Positions 12,701-27,400 of a DNA stretch of 64,000 bases are shown in pieces. The stretch's first letter is position 1; every line of letters begins with the position of its first letter. Where the stretch lies: assembly GCA_963556255.1 (NCBI GenBank), contig OY744609.1:25982358-26046357 (forward strand), in the 5' to 3' direction. The notes below the pieces were generated by a model. It was not told where the DNA came from, made no database searches, and worked only from the letters and a program-made list of their open reading frames with translations. This stretch comes from Allolobophora icterica (lineage: Eukaryota > Annelida > Clitellata > Crassiclitellata > Lumbricidae). The position numbers and the translations under genes were made by a program.

Positions 12701-15700
12701 AACTTACTGCTGTAGTGAATGGCCAGGAGTGGTACAAGAAAGTAAGTAGCCTTTTAATAATGCAAGTCAATGCTCACATTATACAAAACAGACAGTCGAT
12801 GTAAAATGTTACAGCAAAATTGGTCTATTCAGTAGCACTCTGGGTCTGTGATCCAACAACGGGGGGTTCGCACCTGTTGATAGGTTGCACACTATCCGAC
12901 ATCACATTACCCCTGCAGGCGCTCATTGTATGGCCGCTAGACACATCCAGCAAGCCGAGACATGTGATCATTGCACTCACCTAAGCGCACAGAGTAAGTG
13001 CCAGCATGTGATCAAGGTTAATACAAAGAAGTAAACAACCCAATGCCTCATAGGAGTTACATCAGATATTTCCAAAACAAACCAGCACTTAAAACATGCT
13101 TACTAACAAGCATAACATTACGTTCACTGAGACTTTTGATAGGGTCTTAATAGTTGATAACATCATTTGCATAGACACCATGGAGTCCCACAATAGCATC
13201 TTACTAGTTGAACGAGCAGTGGGCCAATGTGTTCAATGCAGCGGTCAGCACGCTTTTCCTGGCGTTCCAAGAAGCTCTTTAGAATGAACGAATGAACTTC
13301 CATCAGCTCCTCAAGCCTTGGAAAGATTTGATCGATGCTCTCCCGGCTCATTCCAACCTCCTTCATCATGCCATTGGCAAAAACCTACAAAGGTCAAAAT
13401 GTTGTCCCCTATATGTCAATTATAAACAAAACAACCAGAAAAATTATGAAAATATTTCTGATTAAAATGTAAGAATAGCAAACTAAAACATGTGCAAGGC
13501 TAACTGCATGCTCACTATGTTTATTGTCATCTGCTGTGTGCACTGGAAACAATAAACGAATGGTTATGGTTAAATGCATGCATGTATTGAGACATTTGTG
13601 GGGCGTGGTGGCTCAGTGGTAAGTTCGGCGCCTTGTGACCGGAGGGTTGCAGGTTCGAATCCCACTCTAGCCGCTGCGTACGGCCTTGCGCAAGTCCTTC
13701 ACTCGCAATTGTTCGTGGCGCTTCGGGGTGAAAATTCCGGCACAGTATCAAATGCTGTAGTCGGGAGCGCCTCTGAGTAGTAGTTGACTTCGAGAGGTGC
13801 TATAGAAATATCCGGAATAAATAAATAAATTTAACATAATGACTTTCAAGTACGACTCAAAAGTGCTGCAAACATGACCATCTAACTGATAAAAACAAAT
13901 GAGCGTTAAGGCAGTTCGAAGTTTATGCAAGCACACCAGTGACGCCACCTATTTAAATTTCAACTGTATCATACAAATTAACATCAGAGATAAAACACAT
14001 AAAACAAGAACTTATTTTACTAGAAAAAAAGGAAAATAACAGAAAACAAAAGTAAAAATTCCATGCATAAAATACCTTTTGCATTGTCTTCAGTGTTCTA
14101 TAATGGTTTTTCTCAGTTGCAATTAGTTCTACAAAAGATTATTGGAATAGCTAGAAAAATGTTGAACAGTTCTAGAAATATATATACATGCACAAACATA
14201 CATATATCATCCTTTCTATTCCCACCTGTCCACCCAACTAGAATTAATTTAGGTTTTCTGCAGTTATGCCTTAAGACCCATTTTAATATTAGTAAATTAC
14301 TAGTTGTAACCCGTGAAAAATCATGGCATGTAAATTTAGTTTAGAAACTTTAAAAGATACGTAAGCTAAATTGTTATAATTGCAATAATTCTTTGATGAC
14401 AATATATTTGGTAAACGTTCGATGCCGTTGGGCTGTCTTTACAACTTCCCTTGAAGAGAGAGAAAGAGAGAGATCAGATGACCATACGAGTTTCCCTCAC
14501 CCCAAACATTGGGTAGGACATGTTCAGGCTACAGAAGTCAATAGACTAGATCAGACAACCATACATGTTCTTATCAACCCATAACCATATTTCCACAAAG
14601 GGATCAAGCCCCTACAGTTGACTGACCCCAGATGTGGTCCTGGCGTTTAATATCCTTGGCTGTCATCTTCTTCAGCGTTTTCTTGTCGACAGTGACACTC
14701 CACGCCTCGGCCATTTCCGCCATTAGCACCATCTCCGTCTCGTCTTCCAAATCCACCAAACTCGTTGAAGCTTCATCCAACGACTCTGTTGAATGCGATG
14801 CAGAGTGCGCTGAGCTACAACACCATTGGCAGATTGTTGAAGCGTTTGCAGTTATAACACCCATGTACAATAGGTTCCAAAAGAAATTTTAAACAAAGGG
14901 CAAAGCATGAAAACCTGGTTTGACCTGGGCCAAAATTGTTCAAATGTGAAAGGTAGGAGTGGGCAAGTGACACATTTTGCCCATATTTACTGGTGCCCCT
15001 GCCATTATCTGGTGACAAAAAAAACAGTAATAGCTTTACAATTACATGGGAAAGAGCTCTCAGCTCTACTGTACTGATGTTCAGAGTCGTTCATGTTCAT
15101 TTTGTTCAAATTCATACAGACAGAGACAACATAGTGATTGAATGAAAATGATCATAATGATTGAAGACAATTATTTAACAATGTGTAAGCAAAGCTCGAG
15201 CACCAATGATTGCAAGAGAGAGAGAGATCCAGTACTCCTCCAATGAGTATCCAACTACTGAAGCTTGGTAGCCACAAATTACATCTCAGATTCCTCCCAG
15301 CATTGTCCACTGATGATGATCCAACATAGTAAAGATCGTATGCTTAAGAGGGTGAGGATAGAGGGTGTTAAGTGAAGTGGGTGTTTACGGTCGAGGATGT
15401 ACTGAACTAACTACACTTTATGTGGCAAATTTACAAGTGGTGCAGACGTCCACACTGGTATAACCCCTCCCCATTGTCTTCAGTTGGATGTACCTTCCTT
15501 CCTCTCTTTGCAGACGTCCTTAATGGAAAATCCATTACCTGAGACCACCGAAGATCAATTTTGAAGGACCATCGAGAACGTCAATGCCATTCTCATCTTC
15601 GACCCTTAACAAAAACATCACACTGTCAAGAAAACAGAATATGAGATTTCAATCATGCATGTATGTATGATGTATGTTATGTATTTAAGAAGGTATGTAT

Positions 15701-15829
15701 GTATGTATGTATGTTACGTAAGTATGTATGTATGTATGTTACGTAAGTATGTATGTATGTCTGTTATGGATGTATGCATGCATGCATGACTTGCATGTAT
15801 GTATGCAAGTATGTATGTATGTATGTATG

Positions 15830-15860
<31 letters not shown>

Positions 15861-18619
15861 GTATGTATGTATGTATGTATGTATGTATGTATGTATGTAT
15901 GTATGTATGTTAGGGCATAGCCGGGTGCCGTTTTTCAACCGGGTACCGGGTCCGGGTAGTTTGAATAAAAATCTGCCGGGTCCGGGTACCGGGTCCGGGT
16001 ATTAAAACTAACAGTAATCTCAAATCTCTAATCCAAACACAATGTCACGAAAAAATACCGAACACAATGTCGCGAAAAAATAACTCCACTACGATTCAAC
16101 TTCAGAACATTTTAATAAACAAGGAAAACAACTGCAATGATCGAAAAGGGTGGGAGAGAGGGACTAGATGGCGTTCTCAATAATCAAAGAGAATTGTCCG
16201 CATATAGATGAAAGGAGGAGGGGAGAGGAACTTGCTGGAGCTCTCTATAATCAAAGGAAATTGAAATTGCATAGGCGAAAGGAGGAGGGGAGAGGGACTT
16301 GATGGGGTTATCAACGTCAAAGGGAATTGTGGTGTCTAGGTGAAAGTAGGAGGGGAGAGGGACTTGATGAAGTTCTCAACATCAAAGGAAATCGTTGGGG
16401 CATAGGCGAAATGAGGAAGGGAGAGGGGCTTGCTGGGACTCTCAATAATCAAAAGAAAATGCCGGCAGATCATGGACAGCCAAAGGCCGTCGCCAAGGCA
16501 ACTTACTGTTCCTGATGTCATTACATTATGTTACTGTTAGTTGACACTTACCCACCCGGACCCGGATGACCTTTCAGCTCCGGGTCCGGGTGTCTTCCGG
16601 GTGTTCAATACCCGGAATTTCCGGGTATCCGGGTCAGTACCCGGCTATGCCCTAATGTATGTATGTATACTATGTATGTATCCAAACACTTCTATAGCAC
16701 ATTTCATGAGCCTCAGAAAGGTGCTGCAACGTGATTAACAGATCTGAAAAGGTGCATCTTATGATACACGTAAATCGAGAATGTTTGTTGAGGCATTTGG
16801 TCTGGAAATCATGTTAACCAGAACATGACAATTACAGTCAGTGTTAGAATGAGAAACGAACAAACCTATTCGATTCTCTCTTGATGTACGCATTCTCTTC
16901 TTTATTCTGCAGAAACAAACAGTACTGAATAAATATACAGAGTAAATAAAGTCTTTGAAAACCCCAAAACGAAGTGAATCTGAAAAGTAGGCTACCTGGA
17001 ACATTGTCTCTCAACAACAATGTCTATAGAAGGAAGATTTTATACATACCGTAGTTAATAGAGTCAATGATGAGGGCTAAACATTAGGGTTTATGTTTAG
17101 GGTTTAAGGGAAGGATTAGGATGTAGGGTAAGGGCTTAAAGGCTAGGGTGTATGGGTAGGATTATGGCCTGGGGCTAGGGTTTAAGAATAGTGTTCAGGA
17201 TTAGTTTGGATTTATGGTTGGAATTTAGTGTCAGGCTTTAGGATAGGGTTAGTTTACATTCTCAAATATTTGGGTTACTACGATAGGGTTAGTTTACATT
17301 TTGGATCTCAAACCTAACCCTATCTAAACCGAGATGTTTAGACAGGGTTAGGGTTGAGAGATAGGGTCTATGATTATGAAAAAGGTTGTAATATCATGTA
17401 TTACAAATGCACAGTATAAGAAGTTTGCATTAACTTAATTTTTGCACAGGACAAGTAGAGTACCAATTTAGACTTATGCCACACTGAACCTCTCAGACTA
17501 TGTCTTTTAATACCATCTATAGAAGCTAACACCTAGACACAGCCAGGAAGCAATAGCGATTTCAGTTTCTTAGCCTTGGCATATGAGGGCAGGGGCCAGT
17601 TGTATCCATCATTCATTCATTCATAGATTTACATAGCGCCTCTTCAAGAACTATTCAGAGGCGCTCCCAACTCCAGCATGGTCAAAAAGAAGTTTTCAAC
17701 CGGTTATAGAAGGTTTCAGAGGAAGACCTAGGAAGTAGGCACAGCTCAGGATGGAGGCCATAAGCTTACAAACTTCCCAACGACAGTGTACAGTTTGTGT
17801 ACTCATTTATCGCCTGGTTTGTTAACATGGTGCTAGTGAAACAGAACTTTTGAAATATCTTTGTCTGGATGGGGATTTCAGCCAACAACCTTTGTCTTGA
17901 CAGTTCAGCAGGCTGACCAACAGACCATCACAACCCTATCTTTAGGTCATATCTTAAATTGTTACTAAGGACCGTAACTGACATGGGACTGTAAGCTTAA
18001 GTGACGCATATGCAACTGGTGGAGTGGCAATTATGCATATTCATAACTAATTAATAATTAATGTTAATTTGGTAATGCTTTACGACTTACTGGCAGTCGG
18101 TTATTTCTGGCACACAACTGTGTCTGATCAACACATGACGACTCATGAACGTTTATTGCACAGTCTACAAATGACATCGAAAGTATTCATTCATGCCCGA
18201 GTATCAGGGCCTTATTCATGAGGCTACGGGAGCTGTCTACAAGTCATGTTGAAAACTTAACAATTTTCTACAGATTATTGGTGCCAATACTATTGATGAT
18301 AATGATGATTTTATTTTTATTTATTTATTTCAGATATTTCTATAGCGCCTCTCGAAGTCTACTACTACTCAGAGGTGCTCCCGACTACAGCATTTGATAC
18401 TGTGCCGGAATTTTCACACCGAAGCGCCACGAGCAATTGCGAGTGAAGGACTTGCCCAAGGTCCATACGCAGTGGCTAGAGTGGGATTCGAACCTGCAAC
18501 CCTCCGGTCACAAGGCGCCGAACTTACCACTGAGCCACCACACCCCACAATGATGATGTCAGATGATATGATGTGATGATGATGATTATGATGATGATTA
18601 TGATGATGATGATGATGAT

Positions 18620-18701
<82 letters not shown>

Positions 18702-21669
18702 CAACAGCAAAGAAATTATGCTTATGATGACTGCGACTGCAATCAAGATGATTCAATCATCACACCACTGCCATGTCTCGTCTCACATTAAAGTCAAGAA
18801 TGCAATTTCCGTTTCATATATTCTCTGTATTAAAAGCACAACTCAGTTACAACTGTACAGCCATTTCCCTCTCTAGTTATCATTCTTCTCGCATCTAAAC
18901 TCTGGTTCCCTTTCCTTCTTCCATTTTCCTTCTTCGGTTCTAAGTCCCTTAACTCCCTCACAGTTCACTGAACTCACAGAAGACCCGTCACACTAAACAA
19001 TACCATTGACATCTGGAATCATATTACATAAGAACATTTCGTAACAGCTTCATCAGATGGTGGCTAAAGCGATGATGATGACTGTGATGATAATGATGGT
19101 CATTGTGATGATGATAACTGCGAGAATAAAAATGACAATAAGGATAATTAAGATGACAATGATGATGACTGACTTTCACACTGAAGTGCCGGTTTATTGG
19201 AGAGAAACTTTCCACAGACGTCACATGCAGTGGAATTACTGACAGATACAGAGACAAACTGATGACAATTGCGGCTCAATTTTGAACCTTTGACAACCTT
19301 AAAAATATAAGCAGGCAAGCAAATAAATATATTAATTAATTTACAAAGAAAATTAATTAAAGTTTCATCAAAGCAGTGTCATTACAAAGTTTGAAATTAA
19401 ATCCTCTAAAATGTAAGAAGTTGAATCAACATATCAATTCCCTGGGACCTCTGTATGTACATGCATAGTCCGACTACAGCGATGTCTAACGAATCGTATG
19501 ACATTAACTAAGCAATTAACGCCTTTGTTAACACACCAAACGTCTACAGCCAAATAATGAATCATAGCATCGTCTGTGTAAAAACTGACCACACCAGCAT
19601 AATCCATGTATTATTAATACACTTAAAAACATGTGACACATAGCGCCACCTCTGGAACGAGAGAGTAATTTCATTGCCTTTGGCGAGGGAGAGGGATGCG
19701 GGCAGAGGCAGACGGCTAAAGACCAGGAAAGGGAAAGGAACAGAGCAAGAGACAGGGATGGGCACACTCGACGTCTCTAGGGCGAATAATATGGAGACAT
19801 GGAAGGGGAGAAGTACTGCATTTTTAATCTAAGAATATGAGCACTACTTCACACTAACCTAAAAGGTAGCCATGCACTGACACTAAGTGTTAGCAACTTC
19901 CATATTTCTTGACCGAGGCTTACGAGTGCGGGTGCAAAGTCTTCTCCCTCGTCGACATACCTTCCCATCAACAGTGCACCCTCGCTGTACTTGATATTTA
20001 TAGTCGAGCTCCCAAAGGGCACAGGTTGGTCGTAAACCTCGACACATGCCCTTACAAGGATTTGAATCCCAACCTCTGGATTTACAGGTCAGCAATCTAA
20101 CCACAAGAAAATCACATCTGAATCTAAACTAGAATTTGTTGACGTGGTGAGTAGTCCTATCCACCTTCTTGTGCTGTCGATAGCTGCTGATCTTGGAGAA
20201 GACGCTACTCCGTCTTCGCACCTTCTCTTCCGAATGGCTTCCCGATCGCCTGCAAACAGAAAACCGCATCAATCATCATTTGATCTCAAGATAAAGTCAT
20301 CGATCGAGCGACCTACGTCAATCGAAACGGTGCAATGACATAAATCAAAGTGTGTGGTGCTGTAAATTTTCATTACGACCGTTTACAGCTTTTCCATGTG
20401 GTCTCTTTGAACCACGAGGACGATGACTTTGAAATGACTCTCATAAACATAAATATACTACAAAATCATTACAATTTTCTGCCATTATTTACCAAGTATA
20501 TTCATGTATGTGCCAGTGAATATATACATGTAGGCCTATACCGCTCTTTGAAATTGGTCATCGATGATGTTTCTTAAGAAAAGTGGTTTATGCCACAAAC
20601 ATTACTACAGAGGAGCTATAGAAGTGATTAGATTAGACTACAGTAACAGACGATAGAAACTAGCATCGTCAATTGAAGCCTTAAATATTATCGTAACCGC
20701 GCTACAAAAGTGATATAAATTAATTAATCTTAAATATAGATTGTTAGACATGGCCACTGGACAGGAACCGTTAGTTATATTTAGTTCTGGCCATATTCTA
20801 GACAGCGGTGCACAACGTCCGGCCCGTGACGAGTCAATCAATCAATCAAATTCATTTATTCATATACACTAAACTGACACAAACGCAACTTAGACAAACT
20901 AGACTATAGAGGTCAATTCTGAAGCCCAGTCATCATGAGGCCCCCCGATGTCCAACAGAGCTAGTGACTAGTTAAGAGCCACCAGCACTGACATTAACTC
21001 AACAGTGGCTTGCACACTGTGCTCATGGAAAAAACTGTCAGTAATCATAATAGTATTGTAATAATACAAAAGTACTATTAGTTCCTTTCTCTAAAACTCT
21101 TTATGTTTCTTTTATGTGTTTTACTGCGTATGTCATCTTCATAAATTATGGCGTGCATTCATCTGAACTAAGCTGAATCGTCACACTTGTTTGGCTCCCG
21201 AAGGGTTTAAGAAATCGTTCAGTGGCCCATGGCCAAAAAGGTTGTGCACCACTGTTCTAGGTGTGCTAGGCAGACTCTAGAAGGTGTGTTACGTTTTACA
21301 TTGATTACGTGTTAGAACTTTGGCCATCTGGCATGAAATGGACTCTATATAGGCTTGGAAAATTATAGTATAAGAGAGCTTTGCATTTACATTTTGGTCT
21401 GACAAGACCCTGTTTCGATGTCAGTAACATTACTTGGACTAACACTAATGGGGGGCAACAGAGTTGACAAATGACCAAGGACAGGGAGATAATATATTCG
21501 CACAAATCGCCGACAAATGGCTGGCGTCAGGAACTGATGATGATGATGACGATGATGAAGTTGTTAGTAATTTGTACAGTCTTATTTCCATTCGTTGCTT
21601 AAGACTACTCTTTTCTGCTTGGCCGAGGTCGGCAGCGCTTCTGAGTATGATCTTGAAGGGGCACTACAA

Positions 21670-21710
<41 letters not shown>

Positions 21711-24405
21711 AAGGTTATTCCTATTAGCTTAGACGTCAATGCTGTCTGTCTTGTGTCCAATATAACCGACATGGTTGTTTGTTTGTTCTGTGAAGGTGGC
21801 TTCTTTTAAAATGTGGTTTGTCGAGTGTGGTTCTGTTTCTTTTCAAAAAGGTATAATTGTAGTACATTATTATTTTTGAATAACATACTTTTATACTCTT
21901 AACCCAAGTGATTATCGTATTTATTTAGGGAACCTCTAACAAGGCCTAGAATAGAACAGATGGCATACTTAGCAACATCAGTTGATGCTTGATGCATCAT
22001 GGTAAGGTCCTAGCTAGCAATTAGAATTTATCAGGTCAATATATATTCATGTAGACTGAAAACAGCATTCGTATAATACGTTCGTGTCTTATTAGCCCTA
22101 GCGCCCTTGTGCCTGAAGAAGGACTGAGGAACACTGCAGGGAGGAGTAGGAAGGCACTTACTCGGCTCTGGGGCTGGTTGATCCAGCGGCGTTGGTCAGC
22201 TCATCGGCTGAGCAGCCCTCCACAGCACGTACAGTCACCGACTGGGCAGCAACGAACTTAGCTGCAACGATCACCAACAACCAGATATGACACACCAAAG
22301 AACCATAAGCAAGAGCCTCTTATTTACAGCCACAGACTCAACATGAAGTGAAACAAATAATTATCGAACTTAACCTACCCAGACTTAACCGCATCTACCG
22401 GTAATCTTACCTAACTCACTTTTTTCAGCCTAGTATAGCCTATCATAACCTGACCTAATCACATCTGATTAAACCTTACCTAACCTAATTTGATCTGATC
22501 CAACTGAACTTACCAAACAATCTAATCTACACTAAATTAACTTATCCTTACCTATCGTATCACAATTGTATGTATACATACAAAGCTTACATATGTGCAT
22601 ACATGCAGCCTTTTGTTGGGTCCTACGTGTGTGCAGGAGGCTGCTGGTGGCAACTTTTCTAGTTATTTGAGCACCATTTGCTAAGTGATGAACTTTTTGT
22701 TCTTTAGCCACATCGTTAAGGCCAGCACAGCCAGCTGAAGTACCTAGAAGGAGCTATATAAAGTGTTTACATGCCTACATAATAAACATATACCGTAGGT
22801 ACACACATGCACACATAGATACACACATATATACACACACATAAATATATACATACATACACTGGCTTCTGGATAACGAGTCACTCAGTCCACGAGAGTC
22901 AAAATAAACCGGTTTTCTCAATCGGAGACTAGCACAATAGGTCCAATCAGTTCTAGGGTAACTTCTGGGAGGGCATATAAAAAATTTGCATTTTGTTTTG
23001 TGTCACCTTTTGTTCGTGCACTACAGGCAGACACAAGACAATCTCACAAAACAGTCAACATCTCCTTGCATGCCCGGTCACCAAAATCCAAATCTCAGCC
23101 CTATTTTGAGTTCATCATTTTCTTTCAGGCCAAAGTAGATTCACGTGCCAAATGCAGAACCCTGTTCCTGAAATCGGTGGGCACTATATGCTTTGCATAT
23201 AATACTGTAACTACAATCTGCCACTTGCAATATCCATAACGTGTTTCTTATCTCCAAGACAGCAACTCCCTGCACACTGAAAATGTTCTCTCTCATCATA
23301 GATCTTTCTCATGTTGTGTCAATTACTACGCCTAATGTATGTACGTGTAAGTGTACATGTACTATACAATACATACATACAAACACACACGCACATGTAG
23401 GCCTACATGTATGGATGGATGGACGGACCAGGTATGTCGTTTGACCATTAGTTAGTAATCAAATATATTCAATATCACACCTTGTCAGTATGATTTTCAC
23501 AAACACGCTGCCTATGCCACCCTATAATGATGTTATTGTAATTAAGAACAGAGATTTCGTCAGTAAACAAAACAATGTAGGCTACAGACAACAAGAAGAG
23601 TCACCAGTGGCAGGCCCATGAACACGCGTGAGGCTCAACGAACTGGTACCTATTCAGAGTTGACAGATAGCAGCAGGTTCAGATTTCGTGGACCAGAGCT
23701 GCGTCGATAATATAGAGCAACGACAGGCTGTACCATCTGCTATAACTTTGAACTACCGAAGAAAGACAATCAAAATTTCATCCCGAGAGTACTTTATAGA
23801 CGATAGTCCCAAGCATTGCCCTTTGTTGATCATCCCAAGCATTGCCCTTTGTTGATCCGGTTGAATGTTCATTTCCCTTTCTTTTCTTAATTTTTTTGTT
23901 CCTGGTTGCGGTATGACAACCAGTTTACTCAATAAACGAATAGACATACATACATACATACATACATACATACATGGTAACACCACCACCTAGTGAGCCC
24001 TATTGGTGGTAGGTGATGCAGCAATCAGAATTCCCTCGAACCGCTGGGCCTTCGTAGAATAGGTCATGAATTTCAAGACTAGGTATTTGTCCCCTGCTGG
24101 TCGGTGGGTCGAAAGGCTATCCGCTGTTATCGATGGTCAAGATCACGCCGATGACCCATGTTGCTTGACCATGGAGCTCATCCCTCCTCATGCAGCTGCG
24201 TTTGCGTGATGATATGCAAAGGAAATACCGCCCACAGTGTTCTAAAAATCGACCTGGAAATGAAGAATAACTATCGGATGCTTGAACTCGGGACAGCAAT
24301 GACCAAACCTGTCAGAGAACTATTGCTCCTCCTCAAGTTTCGTGTTAAGATGAATGATCCGCGAAACCGACACAGAAGGCGAGACAACCGACGTCGCTCA
24401 TGTAT

Positions 24406-24449
<44 letters not shown>

Positions 24450-27400
24450 GCAAGTGTATATATATAATACACATGAATATATATAATATATATATGCAAG
24501 TGTATATATATACACACGAAAATATATATATGCAAGTGTATATATATACACATATATATGCATGTGTGTATATATACACACATGAATATATATATGCAGG
24601 TGCATATATATACATACACATGAATATATATATGCATGTGTATATATATATACACATTACACATAATATATATGCATGTGTATATATATATACACATGAA
24701 TAAATATATATGCATGTATTTTTGCATGTACTTGCAGATTTATATAGCGCCTTTTGTAGGCTGCCGGTACAGGGTGTGGAGTTGAAATACCCCGATGGTC
24801 CTCTAATCACTGAAATGTACATCAGAAGCCAAACCAGTCAACGGAGGCCAGGCATTTAAGAAGCGTGACATGCGATGACATGGAAAACCTAACTGTGTCA
24901 CCTGATAATAAAAATCTAATTAAAATCGTTCGTTCAGACCATCACACCATACTCTTAAAAGTAATGTCTGCAAAGAACATACACACTAGTGTGGCTAGAA
25001 GGCTTGCAGACATAAACTGTTGGGTATTGGCGCATATTCATTGTTTGCATTTTTTTTTCTGCCGTACTCCGCACTCCCAGTCATACCCTCCACGGGCTAC
25101 CCCCTCCCGTTAAATCTTGTATCTATTCACTCCGACCCCGATCGCATAACCGTGAGATCCCTAGAGCCGATGCGCTGACCAGGAAGAACTTTATTTTGCG
25201 AATGCTTTACTTATGAACATACCCTTTTGGGTCTGGCTGATGTTTCGTAGACGTTAGTTAACTTTCTCTTTTGTTTCATGCACATGCTAATTGTATAACT
25301 TGTTTGTTAGCCGTTGTGCGTTTGCAGGCGGATCATTAAAGTACATACTTATTTACTTACTTACTTATTGTCAGACAGTTTTGTCTAATAATTTTTAAAA
25401 GAACATGAAAATATCTGGCATATATCTGGCCATATATCTGACAATTTGCTTCTTACTAGATATTTCACTTTATGAGAGCTATCACCTAAAATGCTTATAC
25501 ATGCATTAAACGGTTTCAAGACCTTACTGAAACGTAATATTTATTTTAGTATAATAAATGCATAATTGATTAACTAGAAATACAAGGATTGTGTGGTACT
25601 CGTGATATTTTCTTCTTTGGCTGATATTCTGTCGTTATTACGTGTCTCACTGTGACGACGATGACTTGACCTTAATATCGTCCTCTCGTCATTAGAATCC
25701 ATGTCACTGCCCTGAAAAAATGCATATATCTATCTATCAGCACATGTATCTGTGCAACTATATATATATAATTATATACGAGTAGAGCCAAGCTCTCCCA
25801 TGTGCTGTGTGGAAAGTAAAAGTAATTTCCTGCTCTTCAGCCTCTGAGCCGGCAACAGAGAAATCCGACGGCGGTCCTGAACACGCAACCAACGCATTGG
25901 AGGATTTGTCATTTATTTAATGGCTTAAGCACTCTTTAATTTCAATTGTTTGGTGCCAGAAACCTGCGTGCATGAACATTAGGATCAAGGTTGTTACATG
26001 GAGTTTGCTCACTTGCTAAAACCTGTAACCATTAGATAAACAGACCAAGCATGCTACTAGACCCCATGTTGCACCATTTATATATAATATATATTCTATA
26101 TTCTGCTTCTCTTCGTCCTCTTCGTTCCTCTGACCGTTTGGACCTCCTCGTTCCCCATGTCAGGACTTCTCTGGCTCAATCTAGGTCTTTTGTTTCCATT
26201 GGCCCTGCTCTTTGGAATTAGCTTCCTCCTTTCGTTCGTTCTTCTATTCTCTCAGGTAACGTCTCTTCCTCTTTTACCTTACTTAAAACTAACTTTTTCT
26301 CTCGGGGTCTCTCGCACTGGCAGCGCTTCTGAATGGCCCGCCCGCTAGAAGCGCTTTATAAATATCCAAATACAATACAATACAAAAACAATACAATATT
26401 TATAAACTCTATATAGACCCATGTGTATATGGTGTTTGGTACTACCCACCATGTCTCCAGTCTCATTTGAGCTACCAAAGGATTCCATCCTAGGTCCTCT
26501 GCTTTATCTCCTTTACACAGTCGACCTATTTATATACACACCTATTTGCATATATCGAGTATGCTTATTTCTTGCACTTCTGAGAAGTACTTAAAGGGCA
26601 CCATACAAATGCATACATACATGCATGCATTCATGTATACATGTATGTATATTCTTCTCAGTGCAAGTGCCTTTGAGAGGTCCCCTAGCGGCGCCATATA
26701 AATGCTGGTTATATCCATTTCTACATAACATGTAGCCCCCCATTGTACCAGTCTACATACATTAAAATTTAATTATCAATTTATAAAAAATTCTAATCAT
26801 GAGATTGGAAGCAACTGACCTGACCAGCAACTGACCATGGGGAGTAACTGTTGGTGAGCAATTGTCCAGCGAGCAACAATTGTCGCGGACAATTGACCAT
26901 ATACCCATTTATGTAAGTATGTAAATAATTTATCACAATTAAAATTACCCATGATGGTAATCTACCCCACACTAGCCCAATGATGAATGCACTCGTTATT
27001 ATATCATATTATATTATCATAACTGCCAACATAGTTACAGCTTCACTTAAATTATCACACAAAATTAAATGAATTAAATTAGCGGTCAAATAAAAACTCA
27101 CAAGATTTCTAAGTTTTTTGCTGATGTCACCATCACTGTCACGTGCTCCATCTTGCATTGACAAATGTTTGCTTTGCTTTCGTTCTTCGCTCGGGCATTT
27201 CCAGAAACCATCGGCAACAAGAGATGGGGAACCAGTATACACGTGATCAGTGCTGCCATCTATGTCACTGTCATTCAACAGAGTCACGTGTGCAAATGAC
27301 TTCGATGGCATGCTGACATGAGTCGAATGAGTCGAGTCGTCATCGTCAGAGTCGTCTGTGTCATCTTGACCCTCGAGACTGCTCAGGCTCTGGCTAAAAG

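Larger units (their letters stand above)
22270..25595. other. Large RhoGEF intron
   Basis: Apart from the repeats listed, contains (CATA)n at 23945-23975, a duplicated 'cccaagcattgccctttgttgatc' at 23808-23856, and CA/TA microsatellites. No gene recognised. Confidence 0.4.

Noticed and set aside
24158..24822. 181- and 183-aa Tyr/Ile-rich open frames
   Set aside because: TATATGCATG minisatellite read in frame; no protein family.
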